DNA of 64,000 bases, taken from positions 2,873,501 to 2,937,500 of the forward strand of contig JAFFSR010000351.1 in NCBI GenBank assembly GCA_017163975.1. The letters are read 5' to 3'. Shown here one piece after another: positions 20,696 to 32,479 of the stretch. Positions within the stretch are counted from its first letter, which is position 1, and every line of letters starts with the position of its first letter. The stretch is from Anastatus disparis. Lineage: Eukaryota; Arthropoda; Insecta; Hymenoptera; Eupelmidae. A program made the position numbers and the translations under genes. The notes under the pieces are model-generated. The model was given only the letters and a program-made list of their open reading frames with translations, made no database searches and was not told the origin of the DNA.

Positions 20696-21386
20696 TTGTT
20701 TTACCTTATAGTCCTTTCTTATCTCCCTTCCTTCACATAATATGAAAAGTATTTAGTTAAAAAGTATTTAATATTCAACATTATTATACGCGGGCATCGG
20801 GATGCGGGATGCACGCGCGCATGCGGAGTCGGTAAGGTAGGTATTGAAGTTTGATGGTAAGAAATCGAAAGGTAATGGAGTAATTAGCGGTGTTGGTAAA
20901 GTAGAAAGTTATATGGTCTAAAGTCTGTATGACGTCATCAAACCTGTATGAACTCGCACGCGAGCATCGGGATGCACATCGGGATGCGGGCTGCGCATGC
21001 GAGGTCGGTAAGATAGGGGTCGCAGGGCTGGGTTAATTAGCGGTGTCGATAAGGTAGGAATTAAAAAGTATATGGTTTACCGACGTTTTGGGGTTAATTT
21101 GATGGTAAGGTAGGAATTTAAAGGTTTATGGGGACTTTGGGGTTTAGTTGATGGTAAGGTAGAAATTGTAAGGTGTGTGCTTTAGGGTTGGGTTAATTTG
21201 CGGTGTTGGTAATGTAGGAATTGAAAATTATTTCGGGGTGTCGGTAATGTAGGAATTGAAAATTATAGGGTTTGGGGTGTCGGTAATGTAGGAATTGAAA
21301 GTTGTGGTAATTTTTTGAGTGTCGGTAAGGTAGGAATCATAAACTCATATGGTAAGTGGCGTAGAAGCAACATAGCCCCTACTACT
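20696..21386 (-). repeat. Polinton right terminal inverted repeat
   Basis: Inverse of 2727-3402, ending ...CATAGCCCCTACTACT at 21386 and followed by the target duplication CACACG (21387-21392). Confidence 0.9.
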
Positions 21387-21527
21387 CACACGCACACACA
21401 CACACACACACATTTTCTGGAAACCACTTTTTTCGACTCCCTGAGTCTAAATATGTACAAATTAATGAAAAAATAGAAAAAAAATTTTTTTATTGATACA
21501 ATGCTTTCTCTATGAGAAAGCAAAAGA
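21387..21527. repeat. Host interspersed repeat R, right part (copy 1)
   Basis: Continues the CA tract, then CATTTTCTGGAAACCACTTTTTTCG and on to the palindrome GCTTTCTCTATGAGAAAGC (21503-21521), matching 34708-34825 of copy 2 almost base for base. Confidence 0.85.
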
Positions 21528-22288
21528 TTTTAATTTGAAAAAGAAGAGAGAAAAAATAAGAAGAAAAACAAAGAAAAAATTAAAGTATTTAGAATTTTTT
21601 TTTTCTTTTATTTTTTAAAAAAAAAGATTAATATATAAAGGATTTTGTCCTCTATATGATTAACCTTTTTTGTATGGTGAAGTCGAGGGAGTCCAGCCCG
21701 GTACCCGTTTAACACATAACATCAGGCTAGACTGTCAGACCCACCATACCGAAAACTTTGACTACCGATGGATGGTCAGCCACTTTTGTGACCAACAATC
21801 AACCGATACTCAATGAGGTCGGATTTTTTAAGAGTCGCGATATGAGTAGCACATACACTAATGAAGTATTTAAAATAGATTAAAATAAAATAAAATAGAA
21901 GACAATACTAAGAGACAATACTAAGAGAACAAACATTATATGTTTCTCATTAGACGCCAAGATGAACTGAGGACGAGGAGCATCAACAAAGAGAGGCAAC
22001 AGCTTAACGGCAAAAGCAACACAACGAGTGGAAAATAGTCCAGGACCGATACGAAACTCTATGAGACTTTGCAATGCAGGAGATCAAGACATCAGTGAAT
22101 AAAAAAATTAAATGAAGAAGAAGAAGAACTCAATACACTACAATTAAATGTAGAGAAAGAATTGGACCAATGGATAAGAGACTTGGTCAAATAAAGAAAA
22201 AAAAACTTTTTTAGTTAATTGTAGCTAGAAATAAACCTCCTCTCTGTTGTATTGTTTTGTGTTTGTCGCAATATGTTTTTGTCTGTAT
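21528..22288. other. Spacer, possible 3' fragment of a non-LTR retrotransposon
   Basis: AT-rich to 21680, then a GC-richer stretch with a short open plus-strand frame ending DQWIRDLVK (stop ~22193), followed by AATAAAGAAAAAAAAAC (22192-22206), which resembles the poly(A) end of a LINE. Too short to classify. Confidence 0.25.
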
Positions 22289-22292
22289 ATGT

Positions 22293-23494
22293 TGCAACGA
22301 TTATCTATAATCGTGCAGTAAGCACGGTTTAAATCTCCCGCGAGGCTGGGTAATAGCAGGATCAGTCGCCAGGTGGCGTAAGTTTTTGCTGTTCCCGCAA
22401 GAGGAACAGCGAGCTCGAGTGCATATAAGACCAACGGCTCAGCCATAAGGCAAGCACTGTGGACTGTGCTCTCCCCCTCTCTTAGCCGAGTGCGCTCGCT
22501 GGCCTAGAGAGAGAGAGTAGATACAGTACTGGCTTCTCCTATATGGGGCTCCCACTCTGTATAAGAGAAGCTTGCTCTCTCGCTTACTCTAATGCATCAA
22601 ACCATTAGTAGTAAGTCGAATTGCAGATAATCTTCGCCGGGTGTGCTCGCTGGCCTAGATTAAATGCAATCGAGGAAACCGCATATACGCTTCATCCTGC
22701 CACCTCCGCCGTATTAAAATTAAGGGTGCCGTCCACCCAAAATTTGATAATACTTTTATAAACCGCCGATAAAGCAGAGCGCTTCTCGCTCTATTACCGT
22801 AAGGGTTCCGTATACCCACTTGTAAATAATTATTTCTTATTGTAATAGTAGTATGTTAAGGGTGTCGTCCACCCAACGTTTTCTTTATTAGTCCATAAGA
22901 TAATATTATTAGTAAATTTAAGTTCTAAGAGTGCCGGCCACTCAAACTCTCTCTTTAATTGATAATTTAGTATTAACAAGTTTCTCTTCCACGACCTATG
23001 TTTCAGGTAGAGGACGCCACCGGATAACCGACCGCCCGAGCCGTTATCACAGACGAATAACGTCTCTCTTTTGAAATTACATCTTTTTGTTATCATCGGC
23101 CGATAAGTGGCAAAACTTTATTACCAAGAAAACAAACTTATTCTTTTCTTTCTTTGACGCGTCAAATATTTTTATTTCTTTGGTTTATATAGAGTCATTA
23201 TTTTCTTATTTATTTATGTTAAAATTGCTATCGTCGTTGTACCTTTTCTTTTACTGTCTTGTGACAGCAATAAAGCTAAGGTACTCCCAAGCATAAAATC
23301 AACCGTGTTTAAACCCTTTATTTTCCTATTCTTCCGCCGTCCGTCCCAGACCGCCTCCTGCTCCGAATCCTAGTTACTCTCTGAAGCATCTGGCAACAGG
23401 AGGCAACGTTTTCTTTCCCACTCTCTTTACTCATATATATACGTAATAATAAGTTTATATAGTAATAAACAAAAAGGAAAGCAAAAACGTTACA
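22293..23494 (+). repeat. 5' LTR
   Basis: Starts TGCAACGATTATC and ends AACGTTACA. A TATA-like CATATAAGA lies at 22422-22430 and AATAAA at 23269-23274. It contains GCTCGCTGGCCTAGA twice, plus several short repeats of GGGTGCCGTCCACCC type (22725, 22860, 22930). Confidence 0.9.
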
Positions 23495-23775
23495 TAGCGC
23501 CCGAACAAATGGATTTCCGGTTGATTGCTTAACGTTATTTTATGTTAAATCATTCGCCACTTGCAACAAAATGTTACATGGCGTCCGAACATATAGACTT
23601 CCGGTTACCCAATTAAGAATTTAATTGCAAAATTCGCTAGTCATTTGCAACTAAAACGTTACATGGCACATGAACAAATGAACCGCCGGTTAGGCAAGTA
23701 AAATTATAAAATATATATATATACCACTCACCATTTGTAACATTAGTTACATGGTGTCTAAAATAAAGACATCAC
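23489..23775 (+). repeat. Primer-binding-site region repeated four times
   Basis: The LTR/leader junction sequence GTTACATAGCGCCCGAAC (23489) recurs as GTTACATGGCGTCCGAAC (23573), GTTACATGGCACATGAAC (23658) and GTTACATGGTGTCTAAAA (23746): periods 84, 85 and 88 bp. The first two units also share an ACTTCCGGTT/ATTTCCGGTT trailer. TGGCGYCCGAAC is a tRNA-type primer-binding sequence (lysine-tRNA style, from general knowledge). Confidence 0.75.
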
Positions 23776-24732
23776 ATTTTTCTTTATTTTTTCTTCTTTT
23801 CTCCCGCCAATCGTAATTAAGATTACGAGAAAATACTTTTATACTCTTCAACCAGCGTGATTTTCATCACGTGGTTACTCCTTTTTACCATCGTAGTCAA
23901 TAACTACAAGGTAATAACTGCCAGTTAAACAACCCTCGTCCGTTGTACATCCATCTCCGTTACTCTGGATGTTGCAGACGGAAAGAAGTTGTTACCAACC
24001 AAATTCCCGCCTGTTTCTGTATCCTTCTTCATTCAAATTCTTCTCCTAATTTTTTCTTCTTTTCTTTTTCTTCCTCTTATTTGGACTTCAATCCTTAACC
24101 GCACTAATCCTTCATCCTTATCCACGGAAAACTGAAGGGTTGAACCGTCATTTTTTTTTAACAAGTACCAAAATTAGCAAATTAGTTAAAATAACTTTCT
24201 TTCTTGTATTAGTATCTTGATTATCATTATTATCATTATTATCATTATTATTATTAGCAATATTTTTAACTTTAGCTTGTATGTAAGCGTAGGACCGCCG
24301 CGCCGCGTAACTAATAATACTAAATTTCTTCTCTCTTTTACGCGAATCGCGATATAAACCCCTTACCCAGCCGATAAGCATAAGCTTAAGTTGAGATTTA
24401 AGAACAGTTTACTGTTTCTAGTTAAAAATTTTTTTTTATTTTTCGTTTTTCTCGATCAAGGCGATCAACCGAAACTGTTGTCAAAACTCAACCATTAAAA
24501 CTAACTACCTCTAGTGGCTTGTATTAGTTGAGACACACCGGCATTTAACGTAATTAACCAGACCTTAAAAATACTCTCGATACACAACTGTATAATTTAA
24601 TTTTTAATTAACCATAAAATATTTTTTTTTTTTCTTCAACGCTGGTTAATCACGTCTTGACCCCCTGCTAAGACAGGTTCTAACCAAAAACACTCTCTCA
24701 ATTAATACAAAAGGTAAATAACAAACTAAATC
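23776..24732. other. Leader between primer-binding region and gag
   Basis: Long untranslated leader, rich in TTCTTTT tracts and ATTATC repeats (24222-24255). No supported ORF. It could contain packaging signals, which I cannot identify. Confidence 0.5.
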
Positions 24733-25836
24733 ATGGCCACTCGAATTAAATGGGTTTACAACCTCTCCGATGAGGAAGTGATCACCCATCTAGCGGCGAT
24801 AAATCAGTCCACGAAAGGTACAACAGATGAACGCCTGGAGAAACTAATAACATACGTCAAGACACATCAAGAAGACTACGAAGATTTTCCTACCGATCTG
24901 CCCGACTTCGATGAAATAGCTCTCATATTAGCAAGAAAACGAGCACAAGCCGAAAAAGACGGTCGCATAAATGCAACAAACAGAGGACACACTTCCACAA
25001 CCGTTTTCGCCAACACGTCTAACGCAACACCTCCAAGAGAAACAGTTTACATACAAAGCGACACATGCATCATAGAAAAGATGCGGAAATGGAATTGCCA
25101 CTTTGATGGAAAAGAACTATATGCATTCTTAGAAAGAGCACAAGAGCTAAAAACAGCATACAACGTCTCAGATGTAGACTTCTTGAGAGGCTTTCCAGAA
25201 CTTCTAAGGTCCAATGCACAACTCTGGTACAGAAACTGCGCCAGCAGCATAACGAGTTGGAACGAACTCAAAGACAAACTAAGAGCATACTACCTGCCAC
25301 CAGCCGAACGTAGAACACTGGATAGGTTAATCACCGAAAGGAAACAGAAAGAAAATGAATCCATCCGCTCATATGTCATAGATTTGGCAACCTTAATGCG
25401 TCGTCGAGGCAATATAGCAGCAACCGAACAACTAGACAACCTGTATTACAATATGAAACCATCGCTGCGCCTACACATCAAACGAGGAGACATACAAACA
25501 CCAGAGGATTTAATTCAAAGGGCAGAAGAACTGGAAGAAACAATGAAAGAAATAAAACCGGAAAATAAAAATAGATTCTCGAAACCGCCGAATTTCCAGT
25601 TTAAACAGCAAAGAAGAACATTCTTTACACCAAGAAAACAGCATAACCAGCCCAATAGGACCAACTCCGCTGCCGTAGGTAAGCAATACAACGCCTCAAA
25701 GACGTGCTGGAACTGCAAACAATCCGGACACCACCGCGACGTTTGCAAGAATAAAGCAAAAAATTTTCTGTTCTCGCTGCGGCACAGACAACGTAATGTA
25801 CAAAAATTGCCCGTGTCCACGTCCAAAAACCTATAG
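24733..25836 (+). CDS. gag: Gag polyprotein
   Basis: 367 aa from ATG 24733. The N-terminal half is charged and helical; the middle carries the Ty3/gypsy capsid signature (WNELKDKLRAYYLPPAERR and the R-X-G-DIQTPEDLIQRAEELE region). A CCHC zinc knuckle CWNCKQSGHHRDVC lies near residues 324-337. A second knuckle (FCSRCGTDN...NCPCP) is present in the +1 frame from ~25766 and stays open to 25905, so a one-base shift in the A6T4 run at 25757-25767 probably broke the original gag end. Pol is in the -1 frame relative to gag and is open from 25797, overlapping gag by 40 nt, which permits ribosomal frameshifting; the shift site is not determined. Confidence 0.9.
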   Translation: MATRIKWVYNLSDEEVITHLAAINQSTKGTTDERLEKLITYVKTHQEDYEDFPTDLPDFDEIALILARKRAQAEKDGRINATNRGHTSTTVFANTSNATPPRETVYIQSDTCIIEKMRKWNCHFDGKELYAFLERAQELKTAYNVSDVDFLRGFPELLRSNAQLWYRNCASSITSWNELKDKLRAYYLPPAERRTLDRLITERKQKENESIRSYVIDLATLMRRRGNIAATEQLDNLYYNMKPSLRLHIKRGDIQTPEDLIQRAEELEETMKEIKPENKNRFSKPPNFQFKQQRRTFFTPRKQHNQPNRTNSAAVGKQYNASKTCWNCKQSGHHRDVCKNKAKNFLFSLRHRQRNVQKLPVSTSKNL

Positions 25837-28800
25837 AGGGTCGGCAACAACAGCAAAAACCGACCCGAACCGTTTTCGCAAGAAATCAAGTCTTCAATAC
25901 GAATGACCCAAGATATTACCTAAGAGTAAAAGCAGACACGCATACCATGACAGCACTCGTAGATCCAGGAGCCGTTGCTTCCTTTATACACCCTAGACAC
26001 GCAAAAATTCTAAAAAGAGGAACTTGGAAAATTTTTTCTGATCCAAAAACCGTTGTGCTCGCAGATAACCAGAACGTAGCCCTAAAGCAAGCCATCAAAG
26101 GGAAAATAAATACAAACGGAACCATTATAAAACACTCTTTTTCTATAATGCCTAACTTGGACTCTGACATCTTATTCGGCATGGATTTATTAGCAAAACT
26201 AAAGATAAAAGTAAGCCTAAATGAAGAATTGTTAAAAACTCCGAACACACATTCAGCATGCACGATAAAAGCTGAACCAGGCTTAGCAAAACCATCAGAT
26301 ACTGAAAAACTCCGGCTGGAAAAATTTTTAGATGAAGAATTCAAACTGTTCGAGCAAATAAAAGGAACAACTCCACTAGCTAAACACGAGATCAAGCTGT
26401 CAGACCCTACACCAATCAAACAAAGGTATAGGCCTAGAAATCCGCTAACACAAGCCAAGATAAACGCAGAAGTAGAAGAGATGTTAGCAAATAACATCAT
26501 ACGTCCTTCATCCAGCCCCTGGAGTTCACCTGTAGTTTTAGTGAAGAAAAAAGACGGCATACAACGTTTCTGCATAGATTTCCGCAAATTAAATTCAGTC
26601 ACTCGCAAAGATGCGTACCCCTTGCCGCAAATAAACTCCATTTTAAACAAGTTAAGAGGTGCTAAATTCCTGAGTACAATAGACCTCAAAAATGGCTACT
26701 GACAAGTACCATTAACGGAAGAATCCAAACCACTCACAGCATTCACCGTAGCAGGCAAAGGATTGTTTGAATTTAACGTTATGCCTTTTGGCCTACATTC
26801 CGCAACCGCAACTTTTCAAAGACTCCTAGATGCAGTGATAACGCCAGACATGTCTCCAAACGCTTTTGCATATTTAGATGACATTATAATCGTGTCATCT
26901 ACCTTCGAAGAACACATAAATCATCTGCGAGAAGTCTTTTACAGACTACGCCAGGCAAATCTGAAGCCTAATGCAGAAAAATGTTGCTTCGCCAAGAAGG
27001 AATTAAAATACCTGGGTCACACAATAAACGAAACAGGCCTGCATACAGACCCAGATAAGACAAAACCAATCTCAGAACTTCCACCACCGTCAAACATCAA
27101 AGAACTGAGAAGGTTTCTAGGACTCGTGTCTTGGTACAGACGCTTCGTAAAGAACGCGTCACACATCTCCGCACCACTTAACCACCTGCTTAAGAAAAAA
27201 GTAGAATGGTTATGGGGACCAGATCAACAACAAGCCTTCGTAACTCTCAAAACTCTGTTAACAGAAGCCCCCGTTCTAGCGTGTCCAGACTGGACAAAAA
27301 TGTTCATATTGCAAACTGACGCAAGCAACGAAGGTCTAGGCGCAGTTCTCACACAAGAAATAGACGGCAAAGAAAGAGTTATAGCATATGCTAGTAGAAC
27401 TCTCACTGCGGCAGAGAAAAACTACTCAGTCACAGAGCAAGAATGCCTAGCCGTCAAATGGGCGATATGGAAAATGAGAGATTACCTAGAAAACTACCAC
27501 TTCGTAGTAATCACAGACCATTTATCTTTAAAATGGCTCGACCAAATCGACAACCCAACAGGCAGACTCGCCCGCTGGGCTCTCGAACTGAGTCAGTACG
27601 ATTACGAAGTAAAATACCGGAAAGGTACAGAAAACACCATTGCCGACATTCTTTCACGACAACCAGTGAAAGTATGCGCAGCTTCGAATGCCGAAGACAA
27701 TTGGTACCACAATCTGTACAACAAGGTCAAAGAAAATCCTGCGGCCTTTCCAGATTACCGTATAATAAATAAAAAATTATTCCTGCATAAAAAGAGCAAT
27801 CCGTTAAATCCGTCAACCGATCCGGAGTACAAGTTATGCGTTCCGTTTAATCAACGCAATAGCGTACTCAACGAAGTCCATGACTCCGTAACCGCAGGAC
27901 ACCTCGATATTTTTAAGACACTACAACGTCTAAAAACAAGATACCATTGGCCACATATGCTCACCGATGGCGCTGAACATGTCCGAACATGTTTAAACTG
28001 CCAAAAATACAAACCGCAACAAAAATATCCGCCGGGACTCATGCAGTTCTCCAAAGTAGACGTACCTTGGGAAACAGTTTCTGTAGATCTAATGGGTCCA
28101 TTTCCGAAGTCGAAATCACTAAATACTAGTCTAATAGTGATGCAAGACAGATTCACAAAATGGGTAGAACTCAAACCAGTAAAACGAGCAACCGCAAAAA
28201 TTATCACTAAGGCAATTACTGATCAGATTATATTGCAACATGGTTGTCCTAACACCATACTTAGCGATAACGGCAGCCAGTTTATAGGTTATGAGTTCCA
28301 AGAATACCTAAAATCCAACAACATCAAACACAGGCTAACCCCAACGTATTCTCCGCAATGTAACCCAGTGGAGAGAACTAATAAAGTAGTCAAAACAATG
28401 ATAAGGCAATACGTTGGCGCAAACTATAAAACTTGGGACGAAAATATCAAACAATTAGCTTTTGCTTATAACACAGCAAAGAGTGAATCAACGGGATTCA
28501 CACCAGCTTTTCTGAACACAGGTCGTGAAATGACTCCACCAGGAGCAATAAACAACCTGCCGTCCCGAAAATCCACACCTTACACACGCATAAGTAACCT
28601 GCAGAAATCATTAGAAGAAACACGCAACAACCTCAAATTAAGCTTCTTCAAACAAAAAGGCCATTACGACAAACGCCATCGAAATTGGTCTCCGAAATTA
28701 GGTAAAAAAGTGCTTAAGAAAATACACACTCTATCAGATAAAGCAAAAGACTTTTCGTCAACATTGCACCACTCGTTCAACGGCCCGTACAAAGTACATA

Positions 28801-28895
28801 AAATATTATCTCCAGTAGTGTACGACATCATCAACAGCAATAATGTCGTAACGGAAAGAGTACACATCAAAGACCTAAAACCATTCCATAAGTAA
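25797..28895 (+). pseudogene. pol: Pol polyprotein (protease, RT, RNase H, integrase) with one nonsense codon
   Basis: One frame from 25797 to 28895. Protease: ALVDPGAVASFI (25953-25988), where the catalytic D-S/T-G reads D-P-G. RT: KLNSVTRKDAYPLP, then a TGA at 26700-26702 where the family has Trp; beyond it FGLHSATATFQRL and YLDDIIIV (~26872-26895). RNase H: QTDASNEGLGAVL, EQECLAVKWAI, ITDHLSLKWL and ADILSR. Integrase: H2C2 zinc domain (HDSVTAGHLD...CLNCQKYK), catalytic Asp in VDLMGPFP, Asp in LSDNGSQF, Glu in NPVERTNK. Apart from the protease change and one stop, everything is intact, matching the similar LTRs. Confidence 0.93.
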
Positions 28896-29030
28896 AAATT
28901 TTTTTTTAGTTCAAAAAAATCCCGCTAGACGCCGCATAAAAACACCTCTCCCACAGTAGAAAACACCACCTATAGAATACTTAAATAGCCCGCATCTGCA
29001 ATAACTTAACCATAGTCAACCACATACAAA

Positions 29031-29597
29031 ATGTATAAGGGCCTAAAAGCGGAGTTCGACGAACTGTGGGAGCAGTCGTCTACACCTGCACACACACACA
29101 CCAGACGCACCACAAAATTACCCGCACACCTCACCCGACCACCAGCCAACATACCTACACCTACACCTCCAGACCCGATCACAGACCCACTCGCACTAAA
29201 ACAAACACATATACTCACAAAAACATGCACACAAACACACACACCCGATTCACGCTCTTTTCTCCAGTTTTTCCACACCCACCGAAACCCCACTCACCCA
29301 TACCACCTTCACCCCCACCTCACGCACACACTCACACCGGTACTTCAACAACAACCACGACACTTAAAGTGAAAAGTGACCAATACTTCAAAGCCAGCAA
29401 GCCAATACTTTGGAAACAGATTCCATCCACCGACAAACGGAAAAAAAAGGAGATTGGTGAAGATACCAGACGGATCATTTGTCGAAGTGCCGGTGGGAGC
29501 CAAAAAGTTTCGTGTGCGAACGGCGGTGGTTAAGTGGAGCCTCCGACTCAGTCCATCCACTGGCAGAATCCTAAAGGCTAGTATGGCCCCCATATAG
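29031..29597 (+). CDS. Third ORF downstream of integrase, with an internal stop
   Basis: Starts at ATG 29031 (MYKGLKAEFDELWEQ), runs through a Thr/Pro/His-rich low-complexity stretch to TGA 29370-29372, and continues in the same frame to 29597 with KKRRLVKIPDGSFVEVPVGAKKF, RVRTAVVKWSLRLSPSTGRILK. Not an envelope: no signal peptide or membrane segment. Similar short ORFs follow pol in other insect gypsy elements (recollection). The second half looks conserved and ordered; the first half may be a linker. Confidence 0.55.
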
Positions 29598-29676
29598 GTA
29601 TGATTCTCTTTTCCTTATTATTCATCTTTTTTTTATGATACCGGTACACCAACGTTCACTACACGTTCACTCTCTG

Positions 29677-29690
29677 AAGTAAGGAGGGTG
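29677..29690 (+). other. Polypurine tract
   Basis: AAGTAAGGAGGGTG immediately precedes the 3' LTR; the usual primer for plus-strand synthesis. Confidence 0.7.
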
Positions 29691-30895
29691 AGCAACGATT
29701 ATCTATAATCGTGAAGTAAGCACGGTTTAAATCTCCCGCGAGGCTGGGTAGTAGCAGGATCAGTCGCCAGGTGGCGTAGGTTTTTGCTGTTCCCGCAAGA
29801 GGAACAGCGAGCTCGAGTACATATAAGACCAACGGCTCAGCCATAAGGCAAGCACTGTGGACTGTGCTCTCCCCCTCTCTTAGCCGAGTGCGCTCGCTGG
29901 CCTAGAGAGAGAGAGTAGATACAGTACTGGCTTCTCTTATATGGGGCTCCCACTCTGTATAAGAGAAGCTTGCTCTCTCGCTTACTCTAATGCATCAAAC
30001 CATTAGTAGTAAGTCGAATTGCAGATAATCTTCGCTGAGAGTGCTCGCTGGCCTAGATTAAATGCAATCGAGAAAACCGCATATACGCTTCATCCTGCCG
30101 CCTCCGCCGCATTAAAATTAAGGGTGCCGTCCACCCAAAATCTGATAATACTTTTATAAACCGCCGATAAAGCAGAGCGCTTCTCGCTCTATTACCGTAA
30201 GGGTTCCGTATACCCACTTGTAAATAATTATTTCTTATTGTAATAGTAGTATGTTAAGGGTGTCATCCACCCAACGTTTTCTTTATTAGTCCATAAGATA
30301 ACATTATTAGTAAATTTAAGTTCTAAGAGTGCCGGCCACTCAAACTCTCTCTTTAATTGATAATTTAGTATTAACAAGTTTCTCTTCCACGACCTATGTT
30401 TCAAGTAGAGGACGCCACCGGATAACCGACCGCCCGGGCCGTTATCACAGACGAATAACGTCTCTCTTTTGAAATTACATCTTTTTGTTATCATCGGCCG
30501 ATAAGTGGCAAAACTTTATTACCAAGAAAACAAACTTATTCTTTTCTTTCTTTGACGCATCAAATATTTTTATTTCTTTGGTTTATATAGAGTCATTATT
30601 TTCTTATTTATTTATGTTAAAATTGTTATCGTCGTTGTACCTTTTCTTTTACTGTCTTGTGACAGCAATAAAGCTAAGGTACTCCCAAGCATAAAATCAA
30701 CCGTGTTTAAACCCTTTATTTTCCTATTCTTCCGCCGTCCGTCCCAGACCGCCTCCTGCTCCGAATCCTGGTTACTCTCTGAAGCATCTGGCAACAGGAG
30801 GCAACGTTTTCTTTCCCACTCTCTTTACTCATTATATATATACGTAATAATAAGTTTATATAGTAATAAACAAAAAGGAAAGCAAAAACGTTACA
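29691..30895 (+). repeat. 3' LTR
   Basis: Matches 22293-23494 with about 20 substitutions and a short AT insertion near 30832. Its first base is A where the 5' LTR has T, so TG has become AG. Ends AACGTTACA, then ATGT. Confidence 0.9.
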
Positions 30896-30899
30896 ATGT

Positions 30900-31523
30900 A
30901 TAAAAAATAATCAACGAGACATCCAGTGAAGAAGCCACAAGTAGAAGAAGAAAAACATAAAAAAATCTAATTTAGTTAAATTATTACTGTTATTATTAAT
31001 TGATATTAAAAGCTTAAAATTTTTATTATCTTTTCAAGTAAAATTTTTGTTATTGAAATTTGTTAAATATTCTAATTTTGTTTCATTTTATTAAATATAA
31101 TTGATTGACTTTATTTTAATTTTAAATATATTAAATACTAGAAACTAATAACTTTAAAGAATTTAAAACTAATTACTTAGGAGTAAGAAAAACAAAAGAA
31201 AAAAAAAATAATAAATAGAGTATACATTTAAATGCGATCGAGTGTTTGTGTTTACAAACTCTGGCCATGTGGCTCAGTATGAAAACAATAAACACAAGCA
31301 CACGATCAGCCGTCAAATGAGGGTTTTTAAATTTAACTATTAGAAAATATTTGTTTTGAAAGAATTTAAATGCATTTAAATTACTGCGTAAATATAATTG
31401 AATGTTTGAGTTTATACGATTTAAGACTGTTTTTATTAATCATAATTCAGATTTATTAACGTAATAAATATAAACATTTACTTATATAACGTAATTTTTT
31501 TTTCAATTCTATCTGGGGGGCTA
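30900..31523. other. AT-rich spacer with one hairpin; ends in a polypurine tract
   Basis: No ORF. An 18-bp stem with two mismatches (31237-31254 / 31289-31306) encloses a ~34-nt loop. At the end, ATCTGGGGGG (31511-31520) directly precedes an LTR-like TGTAACGG, so this may be the tail of a degraded retrotransposon. Confidence 0.5.
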
Positions 31524-32477
31524 TGTAACGGCTCATATTAATTTGTTATAAAATACTTTAGTTTAATAAAAAGAGGTCATAAGAATGACTACATTATTAA
31601 AAGTCAGAATAATTTGAAAAATAATAAATTTAAATTAGGGCATCCAGGTTACCGATCTAGGCTGGTAATGAAGATAACACAAAATATATATATATAGATA
31701 TAGAAAATGAATAGAGAAATGGAATGTTCTATTTCTTTTAATAAAAATATTATTAATCTCTGATTGTTAATAATAAAATATAAAAAACGTGATTTGTTAA
31801 TATTGTTGTTTAAAAAGAAATAGAACATTTCATTCCTATAATATATATAAAAAAAAGACTATTATGATTAAAGTTTAAAGATAGAAATTGAAATAGAAAA
31901 GATCAACTTTTTTAGTTTAAATAATAAATAAAATGACTAATAAATAAATTGAATATTAAAATTATGTTAAAAAACAAATACTTTAATTTAAAAAATTAAA
32001 AGAAATAGAATGTTTTCTTCAAAAGCATTCTACTTCGTATATAAAAAACGAATGTTCTATATCTTCTAATTAGAAAAGAATACTATCAATATTAAATTGG
32101 TAATAATAAATAATATAAAATACAATTATTATTATTTAGGGAGCATTCCTTTTTTATAACAATAACCTTTGATGAATATGGGAGAAATATAATGTTCCTT
32201 TTATAAATATCTTAAGTTAAATTAAGGAAATAAAAAATTAAAGTTATGGAACATTCTATTTCCTTAATAGAATATCATCCAAGGTACATCAAATGGTATA
32301 AAAAGGCCTGCGTCAAGCCAAGAAGATTCATTCGACCTTATACCGTCAAAGGCATAAGACCTTAGCACTCTGTGTTAAAATTTATATTATGTAATGTTGC
32401 AAAATTTATAAAATATAAATTTCTTTAATTAATAAATAAAAGACAAAAGATTCTAATTTAAATGAGATTATGTTACA
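31524..32477 (+). repeat. LTR-like sequence (TGTAAC...GTTACA)
   Basis: Starts TGTAACGGCTCAT after a G-rich tract and ends TATGTTACA, with 6-bp inverted ends. TATA box GGTATAAAAAGG near 32296-32307; AATAAATAAAA near 32430-32441. GAATGTTCTATTTC and its inverse recur at least six times. A MITE is inserted at the right end and its target duplication overlaps GTTACA, so the true LTR end could lie further right, toward a PBS-like GGCGACCGTGA at 33203-33213. Confidence 0.5.
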
Positions 32478-32479
32478 AT

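Larger units (their letters stand above)
2727..21386. mobile_element. Maverick/Polinton DNA transposon, ~18.7 kb
   Basis: A complete Polinton by structure: long terminal inverted repeats (2727-3402 and 20696-21386), outer ends AGTAGTAGGGG...CCCCTACTACT, and an exact 6-bp duplication CACACG at 2721-2726 and 21387-21392; 6 bp is the known Polinton target duplication. It encodes the family hallmarks: protein-primed DNA polymerase B, retroviral-type integrase, adenovirus-type protease, packaging ATPase, and major and minor capsid proteins. The CA-rich target weakens the duplication as proof on its own, but the TIR ends define the boundary independently. Several genes are broken (see entries), so this copy is probably not autonomous. 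Confidence 0.95.
22293..30895 (+). mobile_element. Ty3/gypsy LTR retrotransposon, ~8.6 kb, nearly complete
   Basis: Two LTRs (22293-23494 and 29691-30895) differ at only about 20 positions by eye over 1.2 kb, so insertion was recent. A 4-bp ATGT flanks both sides (22289-22292 and 30896-30899). Order is LTR, primer-binding region, gag, pol (protease, RT, RNase H, integrase), a third ORF, polypurine tract, LTR: the Ty3/gypsy order. Coding is interrupted by a gag frameshift, an RT nonsense codon and a protease active-site change. Confidence 0.93.

Noticed and set aside
29006..29533. Additional ORFs of 95 and 155 aa across the third ORF of the young gypsy element
   Set aside because: Products of low-complexity CA/CC-rich sequence in alternative frames.
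31237..31306. Hairpin considered as a microRNA precursor or tRNA-like gene
   Set aside because: Stem has only 18 bp with a long loop and no conserved tRNA boxes; no support beyond folding.
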